Below are positions 36,531 through 48,629 of a DNA stretch of 64,000 bases, piece by piece; position 1 is the first letter of the stretch; each line of letters begins with the position of its first letter. The stretch is from Boswellia sacra (taxonomy: Eukaryota > Streptophyta > Magnoliopsida > Sapindales > Burseraceae): contig SNVD02013943.1 of assembly GCA_013180625.2 (NCBI GenBank), positions 780,690 to 844,689 on the forward strand, read 5' to 3'. A program made the position numbers and the translations under genes. The notes below the pieces were generated by a model. It ran no database searches. It had not been told where the DNA came from and saw only the letters and a list, made by a program, of their open reading frames with translations.

Positions 36531-37981
36531 ATTGGTGTACTTGTGACAGAAGGTAAAGCCACATTGTAGAAAAAGTTATTGAGAGATTTAAACACGTATG
36601 TGTAGTTTCCCTTGGCTGGAAGTTTTTGATGTTGAGGGTAGCTACTTAGTGATGGGAAACCATGTTGCAATATTTTACTTTTGTTGTATTCTTTTGAACT
36701 TGAAGAGTAATCATACTCCCTATATAAATAAATGGGCTACTTCCACTGTCAAATTCATGTTGCTTGAAGTAAGCCTTTTCAGTGATTTAGCCCTCTGTGC
36801 ACGCGGTGCCATTTTTTCGTACTGCACTTCCCCATTCTCTCTCTCTACCCCACCCCACCCACCACCCCCCACCGCCCCCCCTCCCCCTCCCCCCCCCCCG
36901 TTGCAACAAGCTTTATCTATGTGTCGCAACAATGCAATCATCTGAATTCAGTCATGAAAGTCTTTTGAGGAGAAGATATATTCTTACAGTTCTAGATGTA
37001 GGCACCAAGGAAAGATCAAATTGTCGCAGATTCTCCTTTCAGTGTCTGGATCTTATTTCTATAATTTGTGCAACGTGGATTTATACTCTTTAACATTTCA
37101 CATCTTTATAGAAGGCCTTGTTATTTTGCCGTGAGCTTCTTGGTTTCTAAACAACAATTTTTTTTTTAATCAAATCTGAATAGGTCTGAATTAAATTAAA
37201 ATATGAAGAAGCCATATTATAAAACTTTGAATGATATTTTTTTTGTTTATTTTAATATCTGAATTAAAATATTTGAAAACTAATATTCTTAAAGATTTGC
37301 ATACTAATATTTATTATGAATTTAATTTACTTAAAATATAAAATTGGGTAAAGAAGTTACTTTTTATAGGATTTTATATATAAATAAACTAAGCAAGCAT
37401 TAAATAATTCGCTTATTCAATTGGTGATAAAATAACTTTTGTGCATATGACTTATTCTCTTTGATCTGAATTTGATTCCAATTCAATTATGTTCTCAATT
37501 TTCTGCATCCTCACGATGCAGACTGCTCTTTTGCTCAAACGAATTCTTATTAGAGTTGCTAAGGAAGTTTAATTTGTGCAGCTGCGGCAAGAATTTTTGC
37601 ATTAAGAGTTTTTCTGCAAGAAGAAAACATGAATACACTCTCAACTGAAGCCAAAAACCCTTATGATACAACTAGTTGGAGGAAAAAAAAAAAACCAAGT
37701 AATTATACAAAATTATAGCAAGTCCTTGAGAGTAGTTCTCACAGCAGCAGCTGGTTTTGCCTACAAAACACAGAAACAAGAACACAAATTATGTTAATTG
37801 GTGAAGTAAAACCGCAGCAACATTGCAACAAACTGTCAATGTATCTAAACTTGGTTGAGAAAAAAGTTTTGAACTCAATTTAGATATCAGAGAAGATTAC
37901 ATTCACCAAGTGACATAAGCTTACTAGAGAAACTGAGAAAGAATGGATTCTAATAAACTAAGTAAAAATAAATGGTAACAG
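36531..37981. other. 3' flank of the SWEET gene and intergenic DNA
   Basis: No gene recognised. It probably includes the SWEET 3' UTR at its start and the 3' UTR of the minus-strand gene at its end. A pyrimidine-rich simple repeat with long C runs occupies 36827-36900. Confidence 0.5.
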
Positions 37982-38515
37982 TTAACTACATGTAACCAGA
38001 ATAGTCACCTGGTGTATGTGAGATGTCCCCTTAAGAGAGAGAGAGTGATTAATGGGCCTACCTCTCTCATCATATAAAATAAGCCCACTAAACCTGGGAA
38101 GCTCACATTTCTCCCCCATAAGTATGGGCCGTTGCCACACTGGAGACGCCGAGTTGTGGCTTGGCCACTCCACACTAGCCTCACAACCCCCCTGCTGGCC
38201 CAGCAGTGGTGGTGTCCTCTCTGTCCAGCCCTCAATACTCCTCTCTTCCCACTTGTTTGCTCCACTCCACCTAACCGAGCCCATCAACTTCCTCTTAATG
38301 GACACCCAATTGCAACTTCGCTTGGTGCATTTCATACATATCGACCCATTTGCACTTTCGTCGTCATCATCCACTATTACCTTCCTTTGGGCCTTTTTCT
38401 TGATAAGTGTCGCTGTGCAAATCCCAATAACCACGATTACGGTGCATACTAAAAGGAGAAGTGCTTCTTGGGTTGTTAGCTTCCATTTGTCTTCCAAATT
38501 CCACAAAGCTTCCAT
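37982..38515 (-). CDS. small single-pass plant membrane protein, uncharacterised family
   Basis: Single-exon gene, 177 aa. I chose the ATG at 38515 because MEALWNLEDKWKLTTQEA is the usual start of the family; an in-frame ATG at 38587 lies above the TATA-like TTATATATGT (38571-38580). Residues 17-38 form one hydrophobic helix, followed by a basic KKKAQRK stretch. The middle has CMKCTKRSCNW and SVRWSGANKWEERS. The C-terminal half carries the conserved SPVWQRPILMGEKCELPRF followed by SGLILYDERGR. I recognise this as a conserved plant-only family, but I know no proven function. The short basic flank suggests an anchored protein with a cytosolic C-terminal domain. Confidence 0.85.
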   Translation of the reverse strand: MEALWNLEDKWKLTTQEALLLLVCTVIVVIGICTATLIKKKAQRKVIVDDDDESANGSICMKCTKRSCNWVSIKRKLMGSVRWSGANKWEERSIEGWTERTPPLLGQQGGCEASVEWPSHNSASPVWQRPILMGEKCELPRFSGLILYDERGRPINHSLSLKGTSHIHQVTILVTCS

Positions 38516-40868
38516 GGCTGCTCTTTGGTGAGTATATGCAAGTAACAAAGAGAGAATTTGGTGACTGTCTACATATATAAGTTGCAACTGAGGATATGCA
38601 GGTGCGAATTAAGAATTGAGATTGGTGAGCTTCCCGTGAGGCTCACCGATTGTTGGGCTTGGGCCCAGGAACTGCACACTAGTGGGGCTTACTTATGATC
38701 TAGCCGTTGGGAATATCTCACCGATGAAACGTAAAGGCAAGTCACGGGCTACATGAAGTTGATATAAATTCAATTTTATTGTTTTTTTTTTAAAAGAAAA
38801 AAAAGAAAAGAAATCCTTTATAACAGATTGATTTGAACAATTTATGAATGAAGAATTTTGTTACCGAAAATTGCATCTACACCTCTGGGCTTAGGTTTAG
38901 AGGTTAAGCGGAACATGATAACAGGTGATGTTCTAAAGTTTAAACTTCCCTTTTATTAAAAAAATGACCTGTTTACGTATCATCTCATATGAGTGTATTA
39001 TTCTTCTTCTATGTATCCTTATTTGTTTATAGGTCATCTCTATGTGAGGGGGGAGTGTTACGGATAGATGGACGTATTTAAATTTAATGGCCCGGGTAGT
39101 ATAGTACAAAAATAGAGGATTTTATTATTATTATTATTTTTTTTTCTAAATCCGTGTTCGGTGCAATTTTAACGAAGGATTGCACTGAAACATGGCGTAC
39201 AAAGAGCTGACAATTTGATGAAAATAATGCCGTGTAAGCCCATGCGCGGGATAGGACTAGCCTCTTTCTCCCTCTATCCATCAAATTTGAATTTACTAAT
39301 ATAAAATAATACCATAATAATTTATTTTATAAATATAATTAAATAATAGTATAAACAAAAATTTTAATTAAATAAATAATTAAAATTAACGTAAAAGATA
39401 AGATAGCTAATTAAATGATAAATTATTTAAAATAGTTAATCACATATACAAAATTATTTATAAGTAATTTTAAAATAATGTTTATTTTTTATTGATATTG
39501 ATTTTTAAAAATAATAGTATAATATTATAATTTATTTGATCAACTCCATCATATCCAATCCAGTCTAGTATAATTAAAAAAATCAATATAATCTTGTATA
39601 ATACACCAAATGAATCCTGCATATTTAAAATTGGGGTCACTCCCCAAGTTTAAACTATCAAGTGAAGTGACTTCTTAACAAATTTTCACTTATTTCTTCT
39701 AGTTTTTCTGGAATTTGAGTGGCAATGAGCATCAAGTAAGAGCCAAAATAAAAGAAAAAGGAAGAGAATGCAGCCAAAACACATGGTCTCAGAGAATTCT
39801 ATGGAAGAAAAAGCTTAAATTGGATAAAATTTTTTAGAATGCCTAAAAATTTTATATTTCTTTCCAGTTTTGGTCATTTATTTACTTAAGGGGAGAAGGC
39901 TTCCGAGTCGCTGTAGCTAACTAGTAAATTATCTTTAGGAAATGCTCTTTATGTTCTTTTATTAGATATCATTTATGGACCTTCCTAAACTTTGGTTTTA
40001 ACTCAAAGTTCTCGACAGATTTTAAAATTCATTACAAAATTTTTAATTATCACTCTTAATTTGCAAAAATTAATGGCTTGATAGGTTTTTTTTTTTTTTG
40101 TGATTCTAAAATGCTATTTGTTATGTTGATAAATTATCATAAAACTTTTGATTATTAATCTTAATGCAAAATGAATTTTGACAAGTAAAATGTTTGATGA
40201 TGATTTATAAACCAAAGATTAGGGGTACATGAAAATTCAAAAATACCCCTTTGTGACAGGGAAAGTGGAACTTTTGATCTACAACGAATGTGGTGAGTAA
40301 TTGATGTTAAACAGTAGTTGTAGTAATTGTTTGTCTATTCTCCGTTGGGGCGAATTTGAGAAGTTCATAAATTTTTAAAATTTATGTTAAAAAGTGTATA
40401 CATAATACAAGTGAGATGAGAAGTAATCACCCTCAACCTTTAAGGCTTGGTCAAATGACAAAGGTATGTTCGTTTTTGTTATCTGAATACTGTTTTTTGA
40501 AAATATATATTTACCAATGTATTTAATATCAATAATATATTATTTTTAAAATTTAAAATCAATTACATATGCTTATTAAAATTTGAAAATAAAAATTTAA
40601 AATACAAAAATAAACACACTAAATAACCCATATATTTTAAAAAATAACAATGAACTCTCTATCTAATGACGGGCCTAACTATGGAAGTAAATTATGAAAG
40701 GGTAGAAGTGTAGATTTGTCACCTTATTGATTAAAAAAGAGAGGGATCACAACCCCGTCATGACGAGGGCATTAATTATGAATTTTGTGATTTTGTTTTT
40801 AAAATAATTCTTTCGAAATAAAAATAAAAATATGAGATGTATACGCGCATTTCATTTATCTAAAAGAT
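38516..40868. other. intergenic region
   Basis: Promoter side of the small membrane-protein gene (TATA-like at 38571-38580 and GGGCTTGGGCCCA at about 38656-38668) followed by AT-rich DNA. No coding region recognised. Confidence 0.5.
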
Positions 40869-40873
40869 TGATT

Positions 40874-40916
40874 GGGCTCAGGCCCAAGCCGGGCCCTAGG
40901 TCTGGTTTTAGGCCCT
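40874..40916 (+). promoter_or_regulatory. site II (GGCCCA-type) promoter cluster of the FLX-like gene
   Basis: Repeated GGGCTC/GGCCCAA/GGGCCC elements about 200 nt upstream of the leader donor. Such GGCCCA/TGGGCY elements are bound by TCP factors and are typical of constitutively expressed plant genes. The assignment is by motif and position only. Confidence 0.4.
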
Positions 40917-41094
40917 GGATGGAAGCGAAGACGGACTCTCTTCTTCCTACCTGAATGCACAAACACAAGTATCTTTCAGTTGCAACGCAGACGAAGGATT
41001 CCATTAATCTGTTTGGCAGGCCGAGAAAATCCCATTTTCACGAGAGAATTCAAAATTTTTTTCTTACCACCATAAGATTCCTTGCTTCTTCAAG

Positions 41095-41353
41095 GTCAGT
41101 AATAACTCTTCTTCCTCTTATTATTATTATTATCATCATTATTATTATTATTTTCGTTATTAATTTTGATGACCAATCTCTTCGCCTGTTGGGCTAAATT
41201 TCAGTTACATGATTAGGGTGAAGAATCTATGAAATGAAATCAGTAGAAGTAGAATTATTTGGCAATTTTGTTTCCCAAAACGCTGTAAATTTTGCATTAC
41301 TTTAATTTTGAGTTGAAGTTGTTCTTTTTGATTGAATATTTCATTTTGTTCAG
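41095..41353 (+). other. 5'-UTR intron of the FLX-like gene
   Basis: Donor CAAG|GTCAGT at 41095 and acceptor TTCAG at 41349-41353. A TTA/ATT microsatellite lies at about 41118-41162. The ATG follows 82 nt after the acceptor. An alternative acceptor (TTTCAG) ends at 41400. Confidence 0.55.
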
Positions 41354-41435
41354 GTTTAGGTTTGTGAATTGGAGACAGCATCTTATTGAGAATTATTTCA
41401 GCTTTGTTAGTATTTAGTTTTCAAAGGAAGGAACA

Positions 41436-43067
41436 ATGGCCGGAAGAAATCGTGGGCCACCTCTTCCAATGAAAGGTGCTCCTCATGTGGGGCTGCCACC
41501 TCCTGTCCACGAACCTCCGTTTGGAAGAGGTCTCGGGCCAATGCCAACCCATCCAGCGTTGCTCGAGGAAATGAGGGAACCCCAGTTTGGGATGGGTCCT
41601 AGAGCTTTACCACCCCATCCAGTAATCATTGAGGAGCGACTTGCGGCTCAACATCAAGATATTCAAGGTCTTTTAGCTGATAACCAGAGGCTGGCTGCCA
41701 CTCATGTTGCACTAAAGCAGGAGTTGGAAGCTGCACAGCATGAATTGCAGAGGATGGTGCACTATGCAGATTCAATGCGAGCAGATAAGGATGTTCAGAT
41801 GAGGGAAATATATGACAAATCAGTTCGCTTGGAGGTTGATCTTCGTGGGGCAGAGGCAATGCGTGGTGAGCTTATTAAGGTGCAAGCTGATGTTAAGGAG
41901 CTTACTGCTGTGAGGCAGGAGCTTACGGGTCAGGTTCAAGCGATGGGTCAAGATTTCGCTAGGCTTACTGCAGATTTGCAACAGGTACCAGCTTTGAAGG
42001 CCGAAATTGAGAACACGAAACAGGAACTGCAACGTGCAAGGTAACTCTTTCAACAAGCTTTATTATTTTGTTAGTGGAATGGAAGTATTTATTTTGGGAA
42101 TTCTGTTCTGATTTCTGGTGGATTGCATGGTTGTGGGGGAATATAGAGCTGCTATTGAGTATGAGAAGAAAGGTTATGCAGAAAATTATGAGCATGGACA
42201 GGTGATGGAGAAAAAATTGATTTCAATGGCTCGGGAGTTGGAGAAGCTCCGTGCAGAGATTGCTAATGCAGAGAAGAGAGCTCGGGCAGCTGCTGCTGTT
42301 GGAAATCCTGGTATGAGCTCATAGTAAGGTCTACTAGCAAAAAATTTTTTCCTCTCAAATTTGTATTCTTTTTATTCCCTTGTTTTTGCACTTTATAATG
42401 GTGAAAACATGTAATATGTAACTTTATAATGGTGAAAACATGTAATATGTATATTAGTAGAAGAAAGGCTGACAATCATAGCTCAAATTATTTCCAAAAG
42501 ATACAGGTAAATATAGACTTTAAGCTGAAAACATCTAAGAACCTTGGAGGTTTATGGATATACTATTAAGATTTTGGAATTAACACATTCATATTCTAAC
42601 CACTGAGATACCTTTTGAAATTTACGTTATGTTCATCACTGTAAGTTAAACTGTATCTTTGAGCTTTCAGTGACACTTGTATTTATAATTATTTTACTTT
42701 TCTTCTACCGACACATATCTGCAGCTGCTAGTTATAATGCTAATTATGGCACTCCTGAAGCTGGATATTCTGGAAATCCTTACCCTGCCAGCTATGGCAT
42801 GAATCCTGTGAGTTCGTCAACTTAATACATGTTTGTGCATGTTTATTTGTCTGTTTACCTTTAATTTATATGTAAAAATGGTCATGGACATCTATTTAAG
42901 TTGTACTGACAGTAATATAATATGCACAAACATTTTCTTTTACTATATGTGTGGATATGTTAATTTTTCTCATTTTTCAGGTCCAAGCTGGTGCAGAACC
43001 TTATCCTCATTATGGACCTGGATCTTGGGGTGCATATGAAATGCAGCGAACTCAGGGACACAGATAG
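41436..43067 (+). CDS. FLX-like coiled-coil protein
   Basis: Four coding exons: 41436-42040, 42147-42310, 42725-42807 and 42981-43067, with GT..AG junctions and split codons that join in frame, total 312 aa. The N-terminus is Pro/Gly-rich ([22 protein letters not shown]). A long coiled coil follows from about residue 68 ([20 protein letters not shown]) to about 245, then a Tyr/Gly/Pro-rich tail ([16 protein letters not shown]). This matches the FLX/FLL family, where FLX works with FRIGIDA to activate FLC in flowering control; FLL members have related or partly unknown roles. The exact paralogue is not settled, so no symbol is given. A 31-bp tandem duplication sits in intron 3. Confidence 0.9.
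42390..42451. repeat. exact 31-bp tandem duplication in FLX-like intron 3
   Basis: Units 42390-42420 and 42421-42451, beginning ACTTTATAATGGTGAAAACA, are identical. Confidence 0.95.
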
Positions 43068-44289
43068 ATTGGTCTTCAACTCATGCTAAAATTGTCTAAA
43101 ATGGTATCTTGGGCTGCAACTTTTCCGAGATAATTTGAGTTTCAATTGTTATATCATGATAGACATTTTGGGAGATGTGCTCTCTATTTGGCTTTTTGAA
43201 GTTGTACCTAATGTTGGGATTTCATGCTATAGCTTTGAGGTGCCATATGCTATTGCTAGTTGGAATTTTCTTATGCAAATGTTTTCACCAATTTCTCTAT
43301 ATTTTAGTGCATTTTGGTGTAATAAATTATATATGCGCCTTTTTATCTTAGTTTCATTTGTGGAAACTTGTTCCATGTACCCTTTAGATTTTATTTCAAT
43401 TGATTGTGCTTTTAGGATGCAAGATCTTTGGTAGGATCAGCCAGTATGCTGCCGTGCACAGCACTTTTAGTTATGTGGTGGAACGTGTGCAGGCTTTGTA
43501 AATTTTATCTATCACTTAAATTTGGTACCGTGCTTGAAAAATACCTTAAGAAAATTTTGAGTGTTGATTCTAGCTTTCTTGTCCTTGCAACGAGTTTTTT
43601 TTTTGGGGTTCCTGCACTCGTAGTTGGTGTCTTAGGTCATGCTGCCGAGCCTGCCTATAAGAGTGTCATGGATTCTTATGTGTTCTGAGTCTTTATTATG
43701 TTTGTACCTTAGAATAGTTCCTTAAATATGAATTTCTAACATGGTGTAGACATCATTTGTAGTTAAATGTTATTATGTCTTTGATTCGTAATTACCTTCA
43801 TATGGAGGTCACTTCTTTCTCTCATTCTTACCATTTCACTGCCTTCAGAGACTAGTCCTCTCATTTTTATTTGAACCATATTATCTATTTGATTCATCAT
43901 TACCTCCTTATGGAGGTCAGTACTCTCCCTTTCATGCTTGAACATACTGTATTTGTTAATTATTACCTTTGAGCATGTTTGCCCACCAGGGCCTACAATG
44001 TGCTCTACCTACTCTCAAAAATTGTTTGCATGGTCAGAGTCATTTGCTGGATTCCGACCCTTTTTTGTCTAATAGTTTCATGGTTTTGGATAGACTATGT
44101 TTCATATGAAAATATAGGCATTGGTCTAACTCTGACCTGTGAGTTAGTTAGGGGTTTCAAAGCAATTTTAAAAATAGGAGAGGATGGGGAATGTTGGCTC
44201 ATAGGAAGTTACTGGATTTGAGGAGGTTTGGACGGAAAGCAAAGCAAATACATATTCCATCTAATATGGTGACTTTTTATACTCTTGTC
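43068..44289. other. 3' UTR and downstream flank of the FLX-like gene
   Basis: T-rich sequence with no further coding exon recognised. Related TACCTYCWTATGGAGGTCA motifs occur at about 43792 and 43900. Otherwise nothing identifiable. Confidence 0.4.
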
Positions 44290-44443
44290 AGCTAATGGCT
44301 GAAGTTGGTGGTCCACTGAGACCAAATCCTTGGGGCCACACCGTGGGCTTTGGCCTGAGATTTACCTGATTCGTGGGGAGGGGGTGCTTTGCAAGGGCCC
44401 CGTGGACTTAAACCATGGTTCTCAAAAAAAAAAAAAAAAAGTC
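44290..44443 (+). mobile_element. candidate tRNA-derived SINE
   Basis: A TGGCTGAAGTTGG block resembles an RNA polymerase III box A, and GACCAAATCC about 20 nt later resembles box B. A GC-richer body follows and the sequence ends in a poly(A) tract (about 44426-44442). No target duplication is convincing, so the call is tentative. Confidence 0.35.
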
Positions 44444-47400
44444 TGAAAGTTTGTCGTAAATTTGTAGAAATAGTTTTGGAAAAGATATGTTGGTAACAGA
44501 TGAAGTAACAGAAAGTGAGAAAAGAAAACCATTATGGATTGATTGGCAGCATTGATATTTGATGGTAATGCAAGGGATTGTATTCTCCACTGAAGATATT
44601 TGACTATAAGCTAGAGATCTACCAGTTAAATTTTGTCCTATTCAACCTTTTAGGTTCCAAATTTAGCAAGTGAACGCTTGTGCTAAACTCTTTGGTGTTA
44701 TCATTGGTAGTTCTTGTCTTCCAAGTTTATGCTTGTTTTGGAAAAATAGGTGGATTTATTAACTATATAGATATATTATAAGTATTTTTTAAATAATAAT
44801 TTTATAGTTTTTTATTTTAAATATTAATGCATAGTACTAGGATTTACATACAATTCAGTTGAAGACCTTCCCTCGATACTGGTAGGAAACCCTGCTACTC
44901 ATTCTGAGATCAAATGTGGATGATATTTTGCTTTCTTATAAAGAGTAGATGAGATCGGCCAACTGTAATATACTGTGTTATATCATATAAAATGTTAAAA
45001 GCCAAACAACCTTAGTTATATTGATTATTTGAAGTCACAAAATATTTCTTTCATGGTACAAATTTATAACCTGAGAGCCAATCTGGAAAAAGATTTTATT
45101 TATATGGTTTTGTATGTTAATTTTAAAGCTAGCAGCCTAATTTTGTCTGTGCTTATAGTGTAAAAGGTGTGAGACTTTAAATTAAAACTATGAATTAAAT
45201 ATGTCTTTCATAGGAAAGCTTACAAATCTATATGCATCTCTGTATTGCTATCTGTGTTAATTCTATGGGTAATGGTATTTATATGCAAGTATATATTAGA
45301 GTTAGTTTCTCTGCTATGAATTTATAGTTGCACAAGCATAGACGTTGATTAAGTGGTTACACTGTAGTTCTATCTTTATGGCTTGGGGGCCCTTAGTTCT
45401 ATTTTTTGGTTTTGGTTTTAGTAATCAATGAACCTTGGTGACATGGGGTTGTTGCAAGTCATCATGCAGTTTCTACCTATTTCTAATGTTCAGGTCAAAA
45501 GTTTACCATAAGAGACAGGGTTAGTATGTTGGCATGGCCGAAAATCTTAGTTTAGAGGGACTTTTCTCACATATTCTATTTATGGTTAGTGTAAGGAGAT
45601 CTCTTCCTTCTCATTTTTTTCCCTCGTTATGACTGATCCAAGTAGAAATTCAGCTGTTATCTTTCCTACTGGAATTAGTTCTCTGTGTTGGTGTTTAATA
45701 CCATGAATACTTGCAAGCCATAAGTAGTGGAAGAACAGAGGTAAGTTTTAGGAATGGACGCTGTCATTGTGGATCAAGGCGCCTTATGTTCTTCTATTTT
45801 GTGAAGTGAGGTAAAGGAGAATTTTTACTTAAAAGGCATAATGACTAATTCCATCTAGAAAAGCTCAAGCCAATTACTGAAGAAGCTTTATCCATTACAT
45901 GAGGTATGCTGGAAGTTGGCAAGACATGCTCAACAAGGAAGCCGCTGGATGAGTTTTCAGGTCAAGTAAGTGATAATTTTCTGAGAATATCCATTCTTTT
46001 AATCATATATCCATTCGTGTTTTCCTTCATTGGTTGTGACCAATGTAAAAATCTCTTTTTGTTTCCCTCGTAGATTGGTGTCCATTCCTCTTGTAACAAT
46101 TAGAAGTTTGGACTCGTGTTCATGATCGAGCTAGTGGCTTAAGTCAATGTATGTCTTATACAATTTTTGTTTTGCAAGGTTTTGATTTTTAATATTAAAA
46201 AAGTAGAGTACTTGAGCTTTTGATTTTAATCTCTAGACATGAGCTGACTTAATGATAAAAATCTTGCTCGGTTGCATGTGTTTATCTTATGTCTTGAGTT
46301 GGTGGCCTTCTTCCTTCCAGCTTTATGGAAAGCTTTAAGTCTGAGTATTGTTTTCCAGTTCATTTACTTCAAGTCATTCCCGTATATTGGTCTGAGTTAT
46401 TTGTCTTCTTGACTGCAAGTCTCAAGGGAGATGTTTGCTGCTGATTCTGAGTGGTAAATTGTGATGGCACAGTAGTTGGAGAAACAATTGAAGCAGATAT
46501 GAATTTTAAAGTCAAAACAGTGAAGGCTTCATATGGAATGGAGGGCTGAATGTAGTGGTGCTATTGAAAAGGAATACTTTTGGAGAGGAATGTAAAGGTG
46601 TTTTATGGAGTTGATCATAGATGTCACATTTGACGACAAAGCTAAACTGTTGACCTCTTTCCTAGTTGGTGGAATACGAGAAGCTGAACTTTATGTTTGG
46701 AGAATTATTTATCATTTGGTTACCGCACCTATGGCACTTTTTCTATCACCTCCTGATTTACTTTCCTTGTGAATTGGATATTTTTATCATTCTCATAGTG
46801 CTTAGCATAATATATGCTAGTTTGCTATTTTCCATTTTATTTTTGGATGTAGTTTATACATTTCCCTGACATCAGAATTTTAATGGTGATGTTGACTTTT
46901 TAATTTTTCTATTTTGGCTCTTGGAGTTATTTGATAGAATATAGGTAAACTGGTGCTTTCATTAGCTTATTTTATAGTTGATGTTATCATTGCATACTCT
47001 GCTGTCTTTAAAGTCTTTTTCTTTATTTTTATTATCATCGCTGAGCTATATTTTGAAGCTGTTTTTATGACAGCTAACAGATTGCTTGATTTTTGTCTAA
47101 AGTTGATTGCTAGAATTGGTGTTTATTTTTATTTTTGTTTTATGCATCAAAGTTTTAGTTTAACCTCTCAGGTTTCAATGAGATATCGTGCTATCACATC
47201 TTGATGTGGTTGTTAATTTATGTTTTGTTGCTTGCTTTTCTTAGCTTCTTTATCAAGCAAAGGAAATCCATCATTTTCCTCATATTTAATGTTATATTAT
47301 TAACATTATTTTGTTTGGTCCATAATATGTTCTCATGTATGTTTATATTTTCTTTTCTAGGTTTACAACTTTGGCGCTTCAGATTCATGCTTCTGCCATT

Positions 47401-48467
47401 GTTTGCTGATATATGAATTTGATGAGGTATGCACAGCTGTTTGTTTATTTTGTATATTTTTTATGTTCTTTTCATGTTTGGATGTAATGCCAAATGAAAA
47501 GGGGAAAGAAATAGGTGGTCACCCTGGTGGTTGAATCATTTTATTGGTCAAAAAATTTTAACCTTCCACATTCAGACTGCACTTCATAAATTGTCAGAAA
47601 AATGAACAACAAAGTTAGTGAGGTTATATCTATTATATTTTCCTTTATTTTTGTAGTTGTCCCTCTATAAATTAACATAGTTTTGCTTCATGGATAACCA
47701 TAACTACATTAGATATATCACTGTTGAGATGGACATTTTCGTTGGCTTTACCTGGTAAAGATAAATATTTTCTCTCATTGACTTTTCATGTATCAAGTCC
47801 AAAATGGTTATTGACTCTTTCAGTAATTGAGATGCTGATTTGGACCGGCTCCATGAGGAACATCATTAACTATTTCTAATAACTGACAGCACCTAATTTA
47901 ATGCTTTGTATTATCTTCAGTTAAAAATAATAATAATAATAATAATTAAACTCTGTGTATCTTTTATTCTTCCTAATGATTACCAGACACTTTAAAGTTA
48001 AAAGGAGCCAATCAGTCAAGCAGGTAGCATATTTTGTGAGCTAATCCTGGAGCATGTTGAAGTATTCAATTGGACATGGAGGTGATTTACATGTACGTGG
48101 AACTGAATATAACTTACACACACATGCTTGTGGATAGAGCACAATTTATTATGATTTTTTTAATGTTATGGGATAATTTGAACATAAGACTAGTTGTTAA
48201 CTTGGCTTTAATACCAAAATCAAGTTATTACTAGACCCCAAAAGCTTAAACTTATTAATAAGAGTTCAACAATAGTACTTTAAGCTCTATCTGTGTCTTC
48301 TATGCTTTTCCAAAAGTGACCTTGAAAAGGAATTGGAATATGTCATGTCTTGAAGGTTGAGAAGCTTTTGACCGTATTTTCTCTTAATTGGGTATCATAT
48401 GAAGTATCTACAGGGTTAATGGTGCAAACACTACAAATGATTGTCGCCCGGCTAATCATTCTCTTAG
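44444..48467. other. long stretch with no recognised gene
   Basis: About 4 kb of T-rich sequence. Short open frames are present but show no domain, conserved motif or splice logic that I can support. It could include non-coding transcript or decayed repeats. Confidence 0.4.
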
Positions 48468-48617
48468 ACTAAGTCTTTGGGTGCAGCTGCTGCACCATGC
48501 AGCGTGCTGCCCTGGCCCAATTGGCAGAAGCAGCTCAGCTGCAGCAGTTGAGTTGGCTTCTGCAGATTGGGCCAGGGTGGCACACAGCATGGTGCAGTGG
48601 CTGTACCGAAGTTCCTC
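48468..48617. mobile_element. 150-bp foldback element with 12-bp flanking direct repeats
   Basis: The GC-rich sequence folds back on itself. The left arm GTGCAGCTGCTGCACCATGC..CTGCCCTGGCCCAA and inner GGCAGAAGC pair with the right arm (GCTTCTGCAG..TTGGGCCAGG..GCATGGTGCAG). A roughly 24-nt loop AGCTCAGCTGCAGCAG.. separates them. It is bracketed by a perfect direct repeat TCATTCTCTTAG (48456-48467 and 48618-48629), as a transposed MITE would leave. A MIRNA-like precursor is an alternative reading of the hairpin. Confidence 0.6.
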
Positions 48618-48629
48618 TCATTCTCTTAG

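Noticed and set aside
36598..36945. Pro-rich ORF downstream of SWEET2
   Set aside because: Its proline stretch comes from a C-rich simple repeat; no other support.
38005..38531. Overlapping ORFs on both strands at the small membrane-protein gene
   Set aside because: Only the minus-strand 177-codon frame shows the family motifs and membrane helix; the others are shadows.
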